A program made the position numbers and the translations under genes. From assembly GCA_017518735.1 (NCBI GenBank), contig JAFWTY010000022.1:1-64000 (forward strand): a stretch of DNA of 64,000 bases. The letters run 5' to 3'. Positions 31,988 through 41,220 of this stretch are shown here, in pieces (the stretch's first letter is position 1; each line of letters begins with the position of its first letter). Under the pieces are notes generated by a model that had not been told where the DNA came from, did not search any database, and saw only the letters and a program-made list of their open reading frames with translations. Source of the DNA: Lachnospiraceae bacterium (GTDB lineage Bacteria; Bacillota; Clostridia; Lachnospirales; Lachnospiraceae).

Positions 31988-33127
31988 ATGATAAGGGAAG
32001 ATCGAATTAAATCAAACTTTATACGACTGGCGCACTTCGACAGCGAAACCTTCCATGAAAAGGAGATTGGAAAGTTCTTAACAGAAAAGCTAAAGGATTT
32101 GGGTCTGGAAGTAAGAACGGATACGACGAATGAAGAGTTCCTAAAAAAGCATCCGGACTCCCACCCCAATATCTACGGTTTCTTAAAAGGAAATACGAAA
32201 AGCGAATCCATCCTGTTTTCCTCCCATATGGATACCGTTGCTCCGGGAAAAAACAAAAAAGTCATTATCGATGAATCGGGAAGCATTCATTCGAAGGGCG
32301 ATACGGTACTCGGAGCAGACGATATCTCAGGTATCACTGCAATTTTGGAAGCGCTTAACGTAATCAAAGAAGAGAAACTGTTACATCCGGACATCGAAGT
32401 GTTAATCACAAGTTCCGAAGAAGCATTCTGCGAGGGTTCGAAGTTTTTAAAAGAAGAAATCCTAAAGTCAAAGAAAGCATATGTCCTGGATTTGAGCGGA
32501 CCCATCGGAAGGGCGGCAGTCAGTGCACCGGCAATCATCTCCTTTGAAATAGAAGTGGAAGGGCTGGCGGCACACGCGGGATTCGAACCGGAAAAAGGAA
32601 TCAATGCCTTAAACATTGCGGTATCCGCACTGGCAAAGATTCCCACCGGAAAGGTGGAAGCCGATACCACGGTAAATGTCGGAACCATTGAAGGCGGAAC
32701 GGGAAAAAACATTGTTCCGGAAAAGATCAGGTTAACCGGAGAAGTACGAAGCCTTCAAACCGAGAAATCAAACCGTAAGGTGGAAGAAATCGAAGAAATC
32801 TTTAAAGCCGAAGCGTTAAAGGCAGGAGGCAAAATTAAGATCACCAAAACGGAACACATCAAGGCTTTTCGCAGAAAAGAAACGGATGCCGTGGTACATA
32901 GCTTTTTAAGAGCATGCCAAAAAACCAGAATTCATTCACAGCTGATTACCACATTCGGTGGAAGCGATGCCAACCGGCTGAATGAATGGGGAATTCAAAC
33001 CATTGTAAGTGCATGCGGAATGGAAGACGTTCATACCACAAGGGAACATTCCCACGTGAATGAAATAAAAAAGGCGGCGGAGCTGGTACTTAAGCTTATG
33101 ACCGTACAGGAGGTTAAAAATGATTAA
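31988..33127 (+). CDS. M20-family metallopeptidase, PepT-like
   Basis: 379 aa. Metal-binding motifs are SSHMDTVAPG, GADDISG and TSSEEAFCEG, with the dimerisation lid (about 175-290: AAHAGFEPEKGINALNIA) and the C-terminal EHSHVNEI. Its closest look is tripeptidase T-like aminopeptidases; M20 relatives also act as N-acyl-cysteine deacetylases (for example in the Bacillus snaA/sndA pathway). In this operon it could trim Cys-Gly conjugates or deacylate N-acetyl-Cys derivatives made by the GNAT protein. The start has AAGGGAAG upstream. Confidence 0.86.
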   Translation: MIREDRIKSNFIRLAHFDSETFHEKEIGKFLTEKLKDLGLEVRTDTTNEEFLKKHPDSHPNIYGFLKGNTKSESILFSSHMDTVAPGKNKKVIIDESGSIHSKGDTVLGADDISGITAILEALNVIKEEKLLHPDIEVLITSSEEAFCEGSKFLKEEILKSKKAYVLDLSGPIGRAAVSAPAIISFEIEVEGLAAHAGFEPEKGINALNIAVSALAKIPTGKVEADTTVNVGTIEGGTGKNIVPEKIRLTGEVRSLQTEKSNRKVEEIEEIFKAEALKAGGKIKITKTEHIKAFRRKETDAVVHSFLRACQKTRIHSQLITTFGGSDANRLNEWGIQTIVSACGMEDVHTTREHSHVNEIKKAAELVLKLMTVQEVKND

Positions 33128-33191
33128 GAAATACGGAAAAAGAGCAGTCGGACGATGTTGGCATTTGGGCCACGCCAAATCCCGCATGTAG
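33120..33191 (+). CDS. Small ORF overlapping the peptidase end
   Basis: 23 aa, ATG overlapping the peptidase stop, with a strong AGGAGG upstream. It contains one Cys (VGRCWHLGHAKSRM). No terminator follows before the binding-protein gene 73 bases later. It may be a third translated leader for the transporter or simply coupling sequence. Confidence 0.4.
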   Translation: MIKKYGKRAVGRCWHLGHAKSRM

Positions 33192-33264
33192 TGCAGGTTG
33201 GAATATCGAAGACAGTACTGAAAATATCACAATACTAATTTGAAAGAAAAGAGAGGAAAAAAAA

Positions 33265-34167
33265 ATGAGTAAATTGAAATTAAGAAATGTATTAGCAGGA
33301 TTATTTGCAACCGTAGTTGTTGCAGGAGGATTAACCGGTTGCAACACAAAAGCAGCAGTAAGCGCAGCGAATACCGCTACCTCCGAAGCAGTGGAAACCG
33401 AAGTAGCCGCAGTTGAAGAAACTCCGGAAGTCAGAACCATTTATGCGGTTACCGGTGCAAGCCCCAGACCGTTTACCTACTACGGTGATGATAATGAACT
33501 GGTAGGACAGAATATCGAACTTGTAAATGCAATCTTTGACAAATTACCCCAGTATGAACTGGTTTGGGAAGTAACCGATTTCCCTTCCATCTTCGCAGGA
33601 CTTGATGCGGATAAATATCAGCTTGGTGTAAACAACTTTGCAAAGAACGCGGAAAGAGAAGAGAAGTATCTCTTTACCGATCCTATTTTCTCCAACGCAT
33701 ACATCGTAGTTGCAGGCAAGGATGTAGAACTTCCCGAAGTGGTTGATTTCCCGGATCTTGCAGGTTACAGCTATGTAGGCCAGGTTGCCATCAACTCCAC
33801 TACCGCAATCGAAAACTACAACGAAGCAAATCCCGATAACCCGATTGAAATCAACTATACCGAAGAAGATTTAAATGCACAGCTTGCAGGTATCGAGTCC
33901 GGTAAATATGATTTCTTAATCATTGACAAGCCGATGTACTGGGGATATTACCAGCCTGAATTCGGTTACGATTTAGCCACCTATCAGCTTAAGGGATACG
34001 GTGTTGGCGAAGGCCTTGACAGCTTCTTAATCGTAAGCAAGACCGAAGAAAACCAGCAGCTTGTTGATGATATCAACGCAGCATTGAGAGAAGTAATCGA
34101 AGAAGGTACTTCCAAAGAAATCAACGAGAAATACTTTGGCGATGATTACTCTCCTTCCTACAACTAA
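33265..34167 (+). CDS. Amino acid ABC transporter binding lipoprotein
   Basis: 300 aa, family-3 solute-binding protein. The signal ends in lipobox GGLTGC (Cys27). Core segments are SPRPFTYYGDDNELVGQNIELVNAIFDKL and LGVNNFAKNAEREEKYLFT. A Glu/Ala/Thr-rich linker (about 29-52) precedes the domain. Ligand class is L-cystine-like by context; the residues do not prove it. RBS AGAGAGG. Confidence 0.9.
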   Translation: MSKLKLRNVLAGLFATVVVAGGLTGCNTKAAVSAANTATSEAVETEVAAVEETPEVRTIYAVTGASPRPFTYYGDDNELVGQNIELVNAIFDKLPQYELVWEVTDFPSIFAGLDADKYQLGVNNFAKNAEREEKYLFTDPIFSNAYIVVAGKDVELPEVVDFPDLAGYSYVGQVAINSTTAIENYNEANPDNPIEINYTEEDLNAQLAGIESGKYDFLIIDKPMYWGYYQPEFGYDLATYQLKGYGVGEGLDSFLIVSKTEENQQLVDDINAALREVIEEGTSKEINEKYFGDDYSPSYN

Positions 34168-34196
34168 GGAAAGGATGAATTAAAGGGTTAGCAGTC

Positions 34197-34934
34197 ATGG
34201 CAAAATTATTTGATATAAAACTGGTTTTCACGGAAATTCCGGAATTATTAAAATATCTGCCCACAACATTATATTTAACGGCGATTGCATTGGTAATCGG
34301 ACTGGTAGTGGGATTTCTGATCGCTCTCATCCGAATGAAGAAGATTCCTGTTTTGAACCAGCTCGCTACAGCTTTCGTATCCGTGGTACGCGGAACACCG
34401 ATTATCGTACAGCTTTATATATCCTACTTCGGTATTCCGATTGCACTGAAATACTTCAATTATTATCACGGAACAAAATACAACATCAATGTAATCCCGG
34501 GCATCATTTTTGCCATGATTGCTCTCGGTTTAAACCAGTCGGCATTCGATTCCGAGACAATCAGAGCAGCCATTCAGTCTGTCGATAAGGGACAGATTGA
34601 GGCTGCCAAGTCCATGGGAATGAACAGCTGGCAGGTATTAAAAAGAGTGATTATTCCGCAGGCGGTATCCGTAGCACTTCTTCCGCTCGGAAATTCACTG
34701 ATCGCACTAATCAAGGGAACGTCTTTGGCGTTCACCTGCTCGGTGGTGGAAATCACGGCAGCAGGTAAAATTCTGGCAGGAAAGAATTACAGATACTTTG
34801 AAGTATATTGCTCCTTGGCCATTATTTACTGGGTAATTACGTTTGTTCTGGAAAGAGTTCTCGCACTGATTGAGAAAAAGATTTCGATTCCGGAGCAGCC
34901 CCCCGAGAAAAAGAAAAAGGAGAGTGTGGCATGA
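34197..34934 (+). CDS. Amino acid ABC permease
   Basis: 245 aa PAAT permease with FVSVVRGTPIIVQLYISYFGIP and the coupling loop EAAKSMGMNSWQVLKRVIIPQA. Single permease, so it is probably a homodimer. Located between its binding protein and ATPase (four-base overlap with the latter). Confidence 0.92.
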   Translation: MAKLFDIKLVFTEIPELLKYLPTTLYLTAIALVIGLVVGFLIALIRMKKIPVLNQLATAFVSVVRGTPIIVQLYISYFGIPIALKYFNYYHGTKYNINVIPGIIFAMIALGLNQSAFDSETIRAAIQSVDKGQIEAAKSMGMNSWQVLKRVIIPQAVSVALLPLGNSLIALIKGTSLAFTCSVVEITAAGKILAGKNYRYFEVYCSLAIIYWVITFVLERVLALIEKKISIPEQPPEKKKKESVA

Positions 34935-35698
34935 GCCTGATAGAAATAAAAGGGTTAAAAAAGAGATTCGGAACCAACGTGGTTTTGGACGGCGTGGATC
35001 TGAATATCAATAAAGGCGAAGTCGTAGCCATCATCGGCCCTTCCGGAACGGGTAAATCCACGTTGCTCCGCAGTTTGAATCTTTTGGAGAAACCGGAAGC
35101 CGGAACAATCAGTGTGGAAGGGAAAGAATACAACTTAACCAGCCGGTCCTCCAAAGAAAAACTGGAATTAAGACAGCATACGGAAATGGTTTTCCAGCAG
35201 TTTAATTTATTTAAAAACAAAACCGCACTGGAAAACGTCATGGAAGGCCTTACCGTTGTAAAGAAGATTCCGAAAGAACAGGCAAAACAGATTGCATTGG
35301 AAGAACTGGAAAAAGTCGGAATGTCGGATCGCTTAAATTACTATCCGAAACACTTATCCGGCGGACAGCAGCAAAGAGTTGCCATTGCAAGAGCACTGGC
35401 ACTGAAGCCGAATCTTTTACTGATGGATGAACCCACGTCGGCACTGGATCCGGAACTTGTAGGAGAAGTATTGCTGACGATTAAACGTGCAGCCAAAGAG
35501 GGTAATACCATTCTTTTGGTAACACACGAAATGGATTTTGTAAGAAATGTGGCAAACCGAATCATCTTTTTGGAGAAGGGTAAAATCGTAGCGGACGGAA
35601 CACCGCATGAGATTTTCGATAACCCGACGAACGAAAGACTGATTACCTTCTTAAAGAACATCAATATGTTAAGAACAGCGGACGATTACGTAATATGA
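34931..35698 (+). CDS. Amino acid ABC ATPase
   Basis: 255 aa. Walker A GPSGTGKST, Q-loop FQQFNLF, signature LSGGQQQRVAIARALA, Walker B LLMDEPTSALDPE, switch His LLVTHEMD. GlnQ/TcyC/TcyN-like. It overlaps both neighbours by four bases. Confidence 0.93.
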   Translation: MSLIEIKGLKKRFGTNVVLDGVDLNINKGEVVAIIGPSGTGKSTLLRSLNLLEKPEAGTISVEGKEYNLTSRSSKEKLELRQHTEMVFQQFNLFKNKTALENVMEGLTVVKKIPKEQAKQIALEELEKVGMSDRLNYYPKHLSGGQQQRVAIARALALKPNLLLMDEPTSALDPELVGEVLLTIKRAAKEGNTILLVTHEMDFVRNVANRIIFLEKGKIVADGTPHEIFDNPTNERLITFLKNINMLRTADDYVI

Positions 35699-36690
35699 GT
35701 ATTGGATATCTTTTTATCGAAAAAACAGAAAATATCGACTTTGAAGAGGTTCTGCAGGTATTAAGAGCCGGCAATGCGGTTCACGAATACAAGGATGCCG
35801 GTCAGGTAAAAGAGGCATTTGAAAACAGCGTTTATGTAATCTTCGTATTTGATCGAAACAAACTCGTCGCTGTGGCAAGAGCATTATCCGACGGATACGC
35901 CTGGACGCTTCTTACCGATGTGGCAATCCTTCCGGGATACGAGAAAACGGATCTTCCGGACGAGTTGTTTAAGAGGATATTAAAGAAGTTCAGAGGACGG
36001 GAAATTTTCACCTATACCGGAAAGAAAGAGATTGGTTTCTACGAAAGATTCGGATTTGAACGATCGAAAAATGCATTCACTTATGCAGGTTTAAAAGATG
36101 AGGCAATTGATCCGAAACTGATTCTGGAAGGGTATTACCTTCCGATCGGCTATCACTATGAAAGCGAATATTATCCCTATTCGGGTAATTTCCCGAAGGG
36201 AAGAAAAAGCGAATTAAAGAAAGACAACTTGGAACTTAGGTTTTCCGAATCACCGGATAACGTAGATTTTGTAAGAGTAAACGAAATCTTATCCTTAGCG
36301 TTCGGAGAAGACAGAAGAGAGGTCGGAATTACCGGAGAAACCTTTGAACACAGCAGATATACGGAATTTGTTTATGACAAAGACAAATTAGTCGGCTGTG
36401 CAAGAGCGGAGTCGGATGGTGTGGCACAGGCGTTGATTTTAAACGTTGCCATCGATCCGGACTATCAGGGACTTCACCTGGGAATGGAGATTATTACCAG
36501 ACTGGCGGCGCAGATGAAGGGCCAGAATATTTTCCTAAACACCCATCCCGGCGGTGTCGGATTTTATAACAGAAAAGGTTTTCGCAGAAATAAAACAGCA
36601 CTTTTATATTCCGCAAATCCGGTCATGCCAAAGAGAATAAAGAAGGGATTCGTCCTCCCGAAAGGGTATCGTTTCCCCGATGAATTATAG
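35695..36690 (+). CDS. Tandem GNAT acetyltransferase
   Basis: 331 aa with two GNAT folds. The first (about 1-150) has VARALSDGYAWTLLTDVAILPGY and GFYERFGFERSKNAFTYAG. The second (about 165-331) has GCARAESDGVAQALILNVAI, DPDYQGLHLGMEIITRLA and GFYNRKGFRRNKTALLY. The acetyl-CoA loop is clear in the second (YQGLHLG) and degraded in the first (YEKTDLP), so perhaps only one half is catalytic. In the comparable Bacillus operon an acetyltransferase N-acetylates S-substituted cysteines, a possible role here. Confidence 0.85.
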   Translation: MSIGYLFIEKTENIDFEEVLQVLRAGNAVHEYKDAGQVKEAFENSVYVIFVFDRNKLVAVARALSDGYAWTLLTDVAILPGYEKTDLPDELFKRILKKFRGREIFTYTGKKEIGFYERFGFERSKNAFTYAGLKDEAIDPKLILEGYYLPIGYHYESEYYPYSGNFPKGRKSELKKDNLELRFSESPDNVDFVRVNEILSLAFGEDRREVGITGETFEHSRYTEFVYDKDKLVGCARAESDGVAQALILNVAIDPDYQGLHLGMEIITRLAAQMKGQNIFLNTHPGGVGFYNRKGFRRNKTALLYSANPVMPKRIKKGFVLPKGYRFPDEL

Positions 36691-36711
36691 AGAAAGAAGC
36701 AGGTGATTGAA

Positions 36712-37698
36712 ATGAGTAATATACAATTCGGAAAAGTATCCACATCGGAAGATGTGAACGAAATAGGAAAAAACGGAGCGTTTGTAAGACAGCAGAACAG
36801 ATTTACCACACCGTTCGGTGACGGCGAAGGCGAACTTCCCGTAGAGGCGGGAAGATACCGACTGATCTGGACGCCGCTTTGCCCTTGGGCAACCAGACAG
36901 GTTATCGCATTTAAATTACTGGGCCTTACGGATGTTATCAGCATCGGAACCGTGGCTCCGGTAAGAACGGAGAACGGCTGGGAGTTTTCACTCGATGAAG
37001 GCGGTGTGGATCCGGTACTCGGTATTAGGTTTCTTCCGGAAATCTATGCGGCAACCGATCCGGAATATACAGGCAGAGCAACCGTTCCGACCATCGTGGA
37101 TGTCAAAACAAAGAAGGTGGTAAACAACGATTATCACAGACTGACGAATTATTGGGAGACGGTCTGGAAACCTTTTCACAAAAAAGGAGCACCGGATCTT
37201 TATCCCGAGAATTTAAGAAGCGAAATCGATGCACTAAATGAAGTGATTTTCCATGAAATCAACAACGGTGTATATAAAGCAGGTTTTGCGAAGACCCAGG
37301 AAAGTTACGAGGAAAACTTCCATCTGGTATTTAACCGTTTGGACCGGCTCGAGGAACATCTTTCTAAGAACCGCTTTTTATTCGGAGATTATATTACCGA
37401 TTCGGATATCCGCCTGTATGTTACCCTGGCAAGATTCGATACCGCATACTATTTTGCGTTTCGTCTGAATCAGAAGAGAATCCGTGATTACGATAATCTT
37501 TGGAATTATGCGAAGGAATTGTACAGCATTCCGGCGTTTAAGGAAGCAACGGATTTCGATGCCATCAAACGCGGATATATTCTCGGAGACCATGGCCATA
37601 ATCCTTACGGTATCCTTCCGATAGGACCGGACAACAGCGTATGGAACGAACCAAACAACCGCAGTGAAAAGTTCGGACCGATTAAATTCAACTACTAA
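36712..37698 (+). CDS. Glutathionyl-hydroquinone reductase-like protein 1 (Xi-class GST)
   Basis: 328 aa. Xi-class GSTs (ECM4/PcpF/YqjG) reductively remove glutathione from hydroquinone conjugates through a catalytic Cys. Here the thioredoxin-fold site is TPLCPWATR (Cys57), preceded by the family start GAFVRQQNRFTTPFG; the all-alpha GST C-terminal domain follows (ENFHLVFNRLDRLEEHL, FGDYITDSDIRLYVTLARFD). Start ATG 36712 rather than TTG 36703. First of four adjacent paralogues. Confidence 0.88.
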   Translation: MSNIQFGKVSTSEDVNEIGKNGAFVRQQNRFTTPFGDGEGELPVEAGRYRLIWTPLCPWATRQVIAFKLLGLTDVISIGTVAPVRTENGWEFSLDEGGVDPVLGIRFLPEIYAATDPEYTGRATVPTIVDVKTKKVVNNDYHRLTNYWETVWKPFHKKGAPDLYPENLRSEIDALNEVIFHEINNGVYKAGFAKTQESYEENFHLVFNRLDRLEEHLSKNRFLFGDYITDSDIRLYVTLARFDTAYYFAFRLNQKRIRDYDNLWNYAKELYSIPAFKEATDFDAIKRGYILGDHGHNPYGILPIGPDNSVWNEPNNRSEKFGPIKFNY

Positions 37699-37713
37699 AG
37701 GGAGGTGAATCGG

Positions 37714-38667
37714 ATGCCTGAATTAAAAAACATCACCGGAGAAATTGCGAAGGACGGCAGTTTCGTAAGGCAGTCAAATCGTTTCACAACACCATTCGGA
37801 AAAGGGGAGGGCAAACTTCCCGTGGAAGCCGGAAGATACAGAATTCTGTGGGCTCCCGTCTGTCCCTGGGCACATAGGTCGATTATCGTAAGAGCCTTGC
37901 TTGGTCTGGAAGATGTCATCAGTGTCGGCACCCTGGATCCGATTCGTCCGGCAAATCCGCATGACTGGGCATTTACGCTGGATGAAGGAGAAGTGGACCC
38001 GGTACTCGGATATCATTTTTTAAGCGAAGCATATAAGAAAGCCGATCCGGATTACAAAGGCAGATTTACGGTTCCGGCCGTTGTGGATTTACATACCGGC
38101 GGAGTAGTGAATAACGACTATTTTAATCTGACGAGATACTGGGAAACGGAGTGGAAAGAATTCCATAAAAGCGGTGCACCGGATCTTTATCCGGAGGAGT
38201 TAAGGGATGAGATAGATTCGCTGAATGATATTTTATTCCACGAGATTAATAACGGTGTATATAAGACCGGATTTGCCAGAAGCCAGGAAGCCTATGAGAA
38301 AAACTTCCACCTGGTATTCAACCGTTTGGACTGGCTCGAAGAAAGACTGTCGCATTCGAGATATCTTTTCGGTGACAGAATTACGGAGTCCGATGTCAGA
38401 CTTTATGTAACACTTGCAAGATTTGATATCGCCTATTTCAACGGATTTTTGGCAAATGCCAAAATGCTAAAGGATTACCCGAATCTCTGGGGATATGCAA
38501 GAGATCTGTATCAGACACCGGGATTCGGAGATACGACGAATTTTGAAGCCATAAAGAAGCATTACCACTTATGTGCGGTTTCCACCAATCCGGAAAAGAT
38601 TTTACCGCTCGGCCCGGACTTATCGATTTGGAATACACCACACGGAAGAGACAGAAAATACAGTTAA
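37714..38667 (+). CDS. Glutathionyl-hydroquinone reductase-like protein 2
   Basis: 317 aa. Closest in the set to the classic family: active site APVCPWAHRS (Cys50) and full VVNNDYFNLTRYWETEW segment. C-terminal ENFHLVFNRLDWLEERL and FGDRITESDVRLYVTLARFD align with paralogue 1. ATG 37714 with GGGAGGTGA upstream; 15 bases after the preceding gene. Confidence 0.9.
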   Translation: MPELKNITGEIAKDGSFVRQSNRFTTPFGKGEGKLPVEAGRYRILWAPVCPWAHRSIIVRALLGLEDVISVGTLDPIRPANPHDWAFTLDEGEVDPVLGYHFLSEAYKKADPDYKGRFTVPAVVDLHTGGVVNNDYFNLTRYWETEWKEFHKSGAPDLYPEELRDEIDSLNDILFHEINNGVYKTGFARSQEAYEKNFHLVFNRLDWLEERLSHSRYLFGDRITESDVRLYVTLARFDIAYFNGFLANAKMLKDYPNLWGYARDLYQTPGFGDTTNFEAIKKHYHLCAVSTNPEKILPLGPDLSIWNTPHGRDRKYS

Positions 38668-38680
38668 GGAGGAAGATAAA

Positions 38681-39700
38681 ATGAGTTGTGGAGAAGCAGC
38701 ACCCACCTATTCGGTGCAGATAAAAGAAGAAATTGCAAAGGACGGCAGATTCATCCGCCAGCCGAATTTATTTACCACTCCCTTTGGAGAAGGGGAAGGA
38801 GAATTAAAGGTTGAAAAAGGCAGATATAAACTTTACTGGGCAAAGGGTTGCCACTGGTCAAACCGTGCATCCATCGTAAGGGAACTGCTTGGTTTGGAAG
38901 ATGTTCTGGATGTTCAGATTGTCGGAAGAGAGAAATTAAACGGAACCTATGCCTGGACCGTATACGACGAAGAAGGCAATCCGGATAAGCAAAGCGGATA
39001 CAAATATCTTTTCGAGTATTATGAGGCAGCAAAGCCCGGATTTACCGGCCGCGCAACGGTTCCCACGGTAGTGGATCAGATTGAAAAGAAAGCAGTAAAC
39101 AACGATTATCATAAGCTGACCAACTACTTTGAAACCGCGTTTAAGGCATATCAGAAAAAGGATGCGCCTGATCTTTATCCGGAAGAGCAGAGAGAAGAAA
39201 TCGATGCACTGAACGAATGGCTCTTCCCGAACATCAACAATGCAACGTACAGAATGATGTTTTCAAGATCCTTAGAAGCTTACAACGAAGCATATCAGGA
39301 TTTTGTAAAGGCATTGGAATATCTTGAAGAAAGACTGGAGAACAACAGATTCCTCTTCGGGGATTATGTGACGGACAGCGATGTCAGACTGTATGTAACC
39401 CTGGTTCGTTGGGAAGTGGCATATTACCGTTTCCTGGGAACCTTTGAAAAGGGCCTTAGAGGTTATAAAAATCTTTGGGCTTATACTAGAGACTTGTATA
39501 CCATACCGGCATTTCGTCATAACACTTATCTTTCCGATATAGCACATGATTACGGTGCCATCGATGAAAGCGGTACACATTTCCCGACATTCAATTACAG
39601 ATACTGGAATGAAGTGGATTACGACAAGATTTTCTCCGAACCGCAGAACAGAAGGGATTTATCCCTGGATCCCGATCATAAATTACTGGTTGCGGAATAA
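38681..39700 (+). CDS. Glutathionyl-hydroquinone reductase-like protein 3
   Basis: 339 aa. The active-site loop has changed to AKGCHWSNRA (Cys57), with His in place of the Pro after Cys, which should alter the cysteine's environment and substrate choice. An extra Cys is at position 3 (MSCGEAAP). The C-terminal domain is conserved (FGDYVTDSDVRLYVTLVRWE). ATG 38681 with AAGGAGGAAG upstream. Confidence 0.85.
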   Translation: MSCGEAAPTYSVQIKEEIAKDGRFIRQPNLFTTPFGEGEGELKVEKGRYKLYWAKGCHWSNRASIVRELLGLEDVLDVQIVGREKLNGTYAWTVYDEEGNPDKQSGYKYLFEYYEAAKPGFTGRATVPTVVDQIEKKAVNNDYHKLTNYFETAFKAYQKKDAPDLYPEEQREEIDALNEWLFPNINNATYRMMFSRSLEAYNEAYQDFVKALEYLEERLENNRFLFGDYVTDSDVRLYVTLVRWEVAYYRFLGTFEKGLRGYKNLWAYTRDLYTIPAFRHNTYLSDIAHDYGAIDESGTHFPTFNYRYWNEVDYDKIFSEPQNRRDLSLDPDHKLLVAE

Positions 39701-39727
39701 GTTTGAAAGAAAGGACATTCGTTTATT

Positions 39728-41218
39728 ATGTCATATATTGTTCCGTTTCAGAGCGTTGCTCTGTTCGAAAATACATTTAAACATCAGATTAACAAAACCA
39801 CCGGAAAAGTGGATGACCGAAAATTCGTTTTTAACCGGAAGTTTGGTGATGAGACGGGAGAATTACCCGTGGAAGCTGGCCGGTATCGTTTAATCTGGAT
39901 GAGCGGATGTCCCCATTCCAACAAAGCGGTAATCACATTACGTCTGCTCGGGCTGGACAGTGTAATCAGCATCGGTGAGTGCGGAGTTTTAAGAGATCCG
40001 AGAGGATGGGTTTTCTCCGAAGACCTGGGAGAAGTGGATCCGGTGTTGAAAGTACATTATCTCGATGATGCCTATTTGAAAGGTGATCCTACGTTCGTAG
40101 GAAGATCCACAGTCCCCGCGATTGCGGATGTGCAAACCGGAGCAGTAGTGCAGAACGAAGCCTGGGAGATTCCGAAATACCTTGTAATCGACTGGGAACG
40201 GTTCCATAAAGAAAATGCACCGGATTTGTATCCGGAAAATCTTCGCACAGAGATTGATGAAACCATAGAGTATATTAAAAAGGTCAATGCCTACGCCTGC
40301 GGTTTTGCCAGAAATCAGAAAACCTACGATGAAGGATACAAGGCTTACTTTGATGTACTGGAGGCACTGGAGGAAAGGCTTTCGAACAAAAGATTTCTGC
40401 ACGGGGATTATGTCACGCTTTCGGATATCCATCTGTATGTGGCGCTGATTCGTTTTCATATCAATTATCACCTGGTATTCGGCGTCAATAAGAAACGCCT
40501 GGAAGATTATCCGAGCCTTTGGGGATATACGAGGGATCTGTATCAGACAGAAGCGTTTTATGAGTATACGAAACTTGAATGGATCAAAAAGCATTACCAG
40601 CTTTCCCCGCATATGAGAGCCAAACTCGGAAACGAAAAAGGATTGCTCGGTGTGGGGCCGGATAACAGCAAACTTCTTTCTCCGACGGGCAGGGAAAAAC
40701 TCTCCAAAGATCCGGGTCATAAATTCAACCATAAGGACAAGGACAAAGCGTTCACCGCTCACAGCCCTCTCGGAAGAGAATGGTTTACTCATACGGATGA
40801 AGAGTCGGAGCTTCGCTATTTGAAAAACGAACTGCTTGATCCGATTGAAAAAGCCGGAAGTGCAACTTTCCAGACGGATTTGGAGCGCAGGGCTTTTCAG
40901 ATACAGGATACGTTAAAGGCGATTGACGAAAGACTCGCAGGACAGATTTTTCTTACGGGTGTTGCACCGAATTCGGCCGACAAACTTTTGTATCAGACAT
41001 TGCTTAGGCATGATTATATTTATTACTACCTTTATAAACTGAATTTTGCCAAGAGCAGTGATTATCCGAATCTGGCAAGATTTATCAAGGACATTGAGAA
41101 AATAGAAGAGATCAAAAACTCGATAGATATCGAGGCGGAAAAGAGAGCGGCTTTCGAGGCCCTGTCGGAGGAGAGGAATCCTTACCGACTGGTATTTGCG
41201 GGGCCGGGAAAGGAATAG
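39728..41218 (+). CDS. Extended glutathionyl-hydroquinone reductase-like protein 4
   Basis: 496 aa, about 160 longer than its neighbours. The N-terminal part lacks the GxFxRQ motif and starts MSYIVPFQSVALFENTF, but keeps GELPVEAGRYRLIWMSGCPHSN with Cys61. After the first alpha-helical domain (HGDYVTLSDIHLYVALIRFH) comes a further segment (about 355-496) resembling a second GST C-terminal domain (FQIQDTLKAIDERLAGQIFL, YQTLLRHDYIYYYLYKLNF). It is the most diverged of the four paralogues. Confidence 0.82.
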   Translation: MSYIVPFQSVALFENTFKHQINKTTGKVDDRKFVFNRKFGDETGELPVEAGRYRLIWMSGCPHSNKAVITLRLLGLDSVISIGECGVLRDPRGWVFSEDLGEVDPVLKVHYLDDAYLKGDPTFVGRSTVPAIADVQTGAVVQNEAWEIPKYLVIDWERFHKENAPDLYPENLRTEIDETIEYIKKVNAYACGFARNQKTYDEGYKAYFDVLEALEERLSNKRFLHGDYVTLSDIHLYVALIRFHINYHLVFGVNKKRLEDYPSLWGYTRDLYQTEAFYEYTKLEWIKKHYQLSPHMRAKLGNEKGLLGVGPDNSKLLSPTGREKLSKDPGHKFNHKDKDKAFTAHSPLGREWFTHTDEESELRYLKNELLDPIEKAGSATFQTDLERRAFQIQDTLKAIDERLAGQIFLTGVAPNSADKLLYQTLLRHDYIYYYLYKLNFAKSSDYPNLARFIKDIEKIEEIKNSIDIEAEKRAAFEALSEERNPYRLVFAGPGKE

Positions 41219-41220
41219 AA

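Noticed and set aside
33192..33264. Possible riboswitch or T-box before the second binding-protein gene
   Set aside because: Only about 70 bases, with no specifier-like or conserved aptamer pattern and no terminator.
39546..39893. Overlapping plus-strand frame at the junction of GST 3 and GST 4
   Set aside because: It runs out of frame across both real genes and has no start signal.
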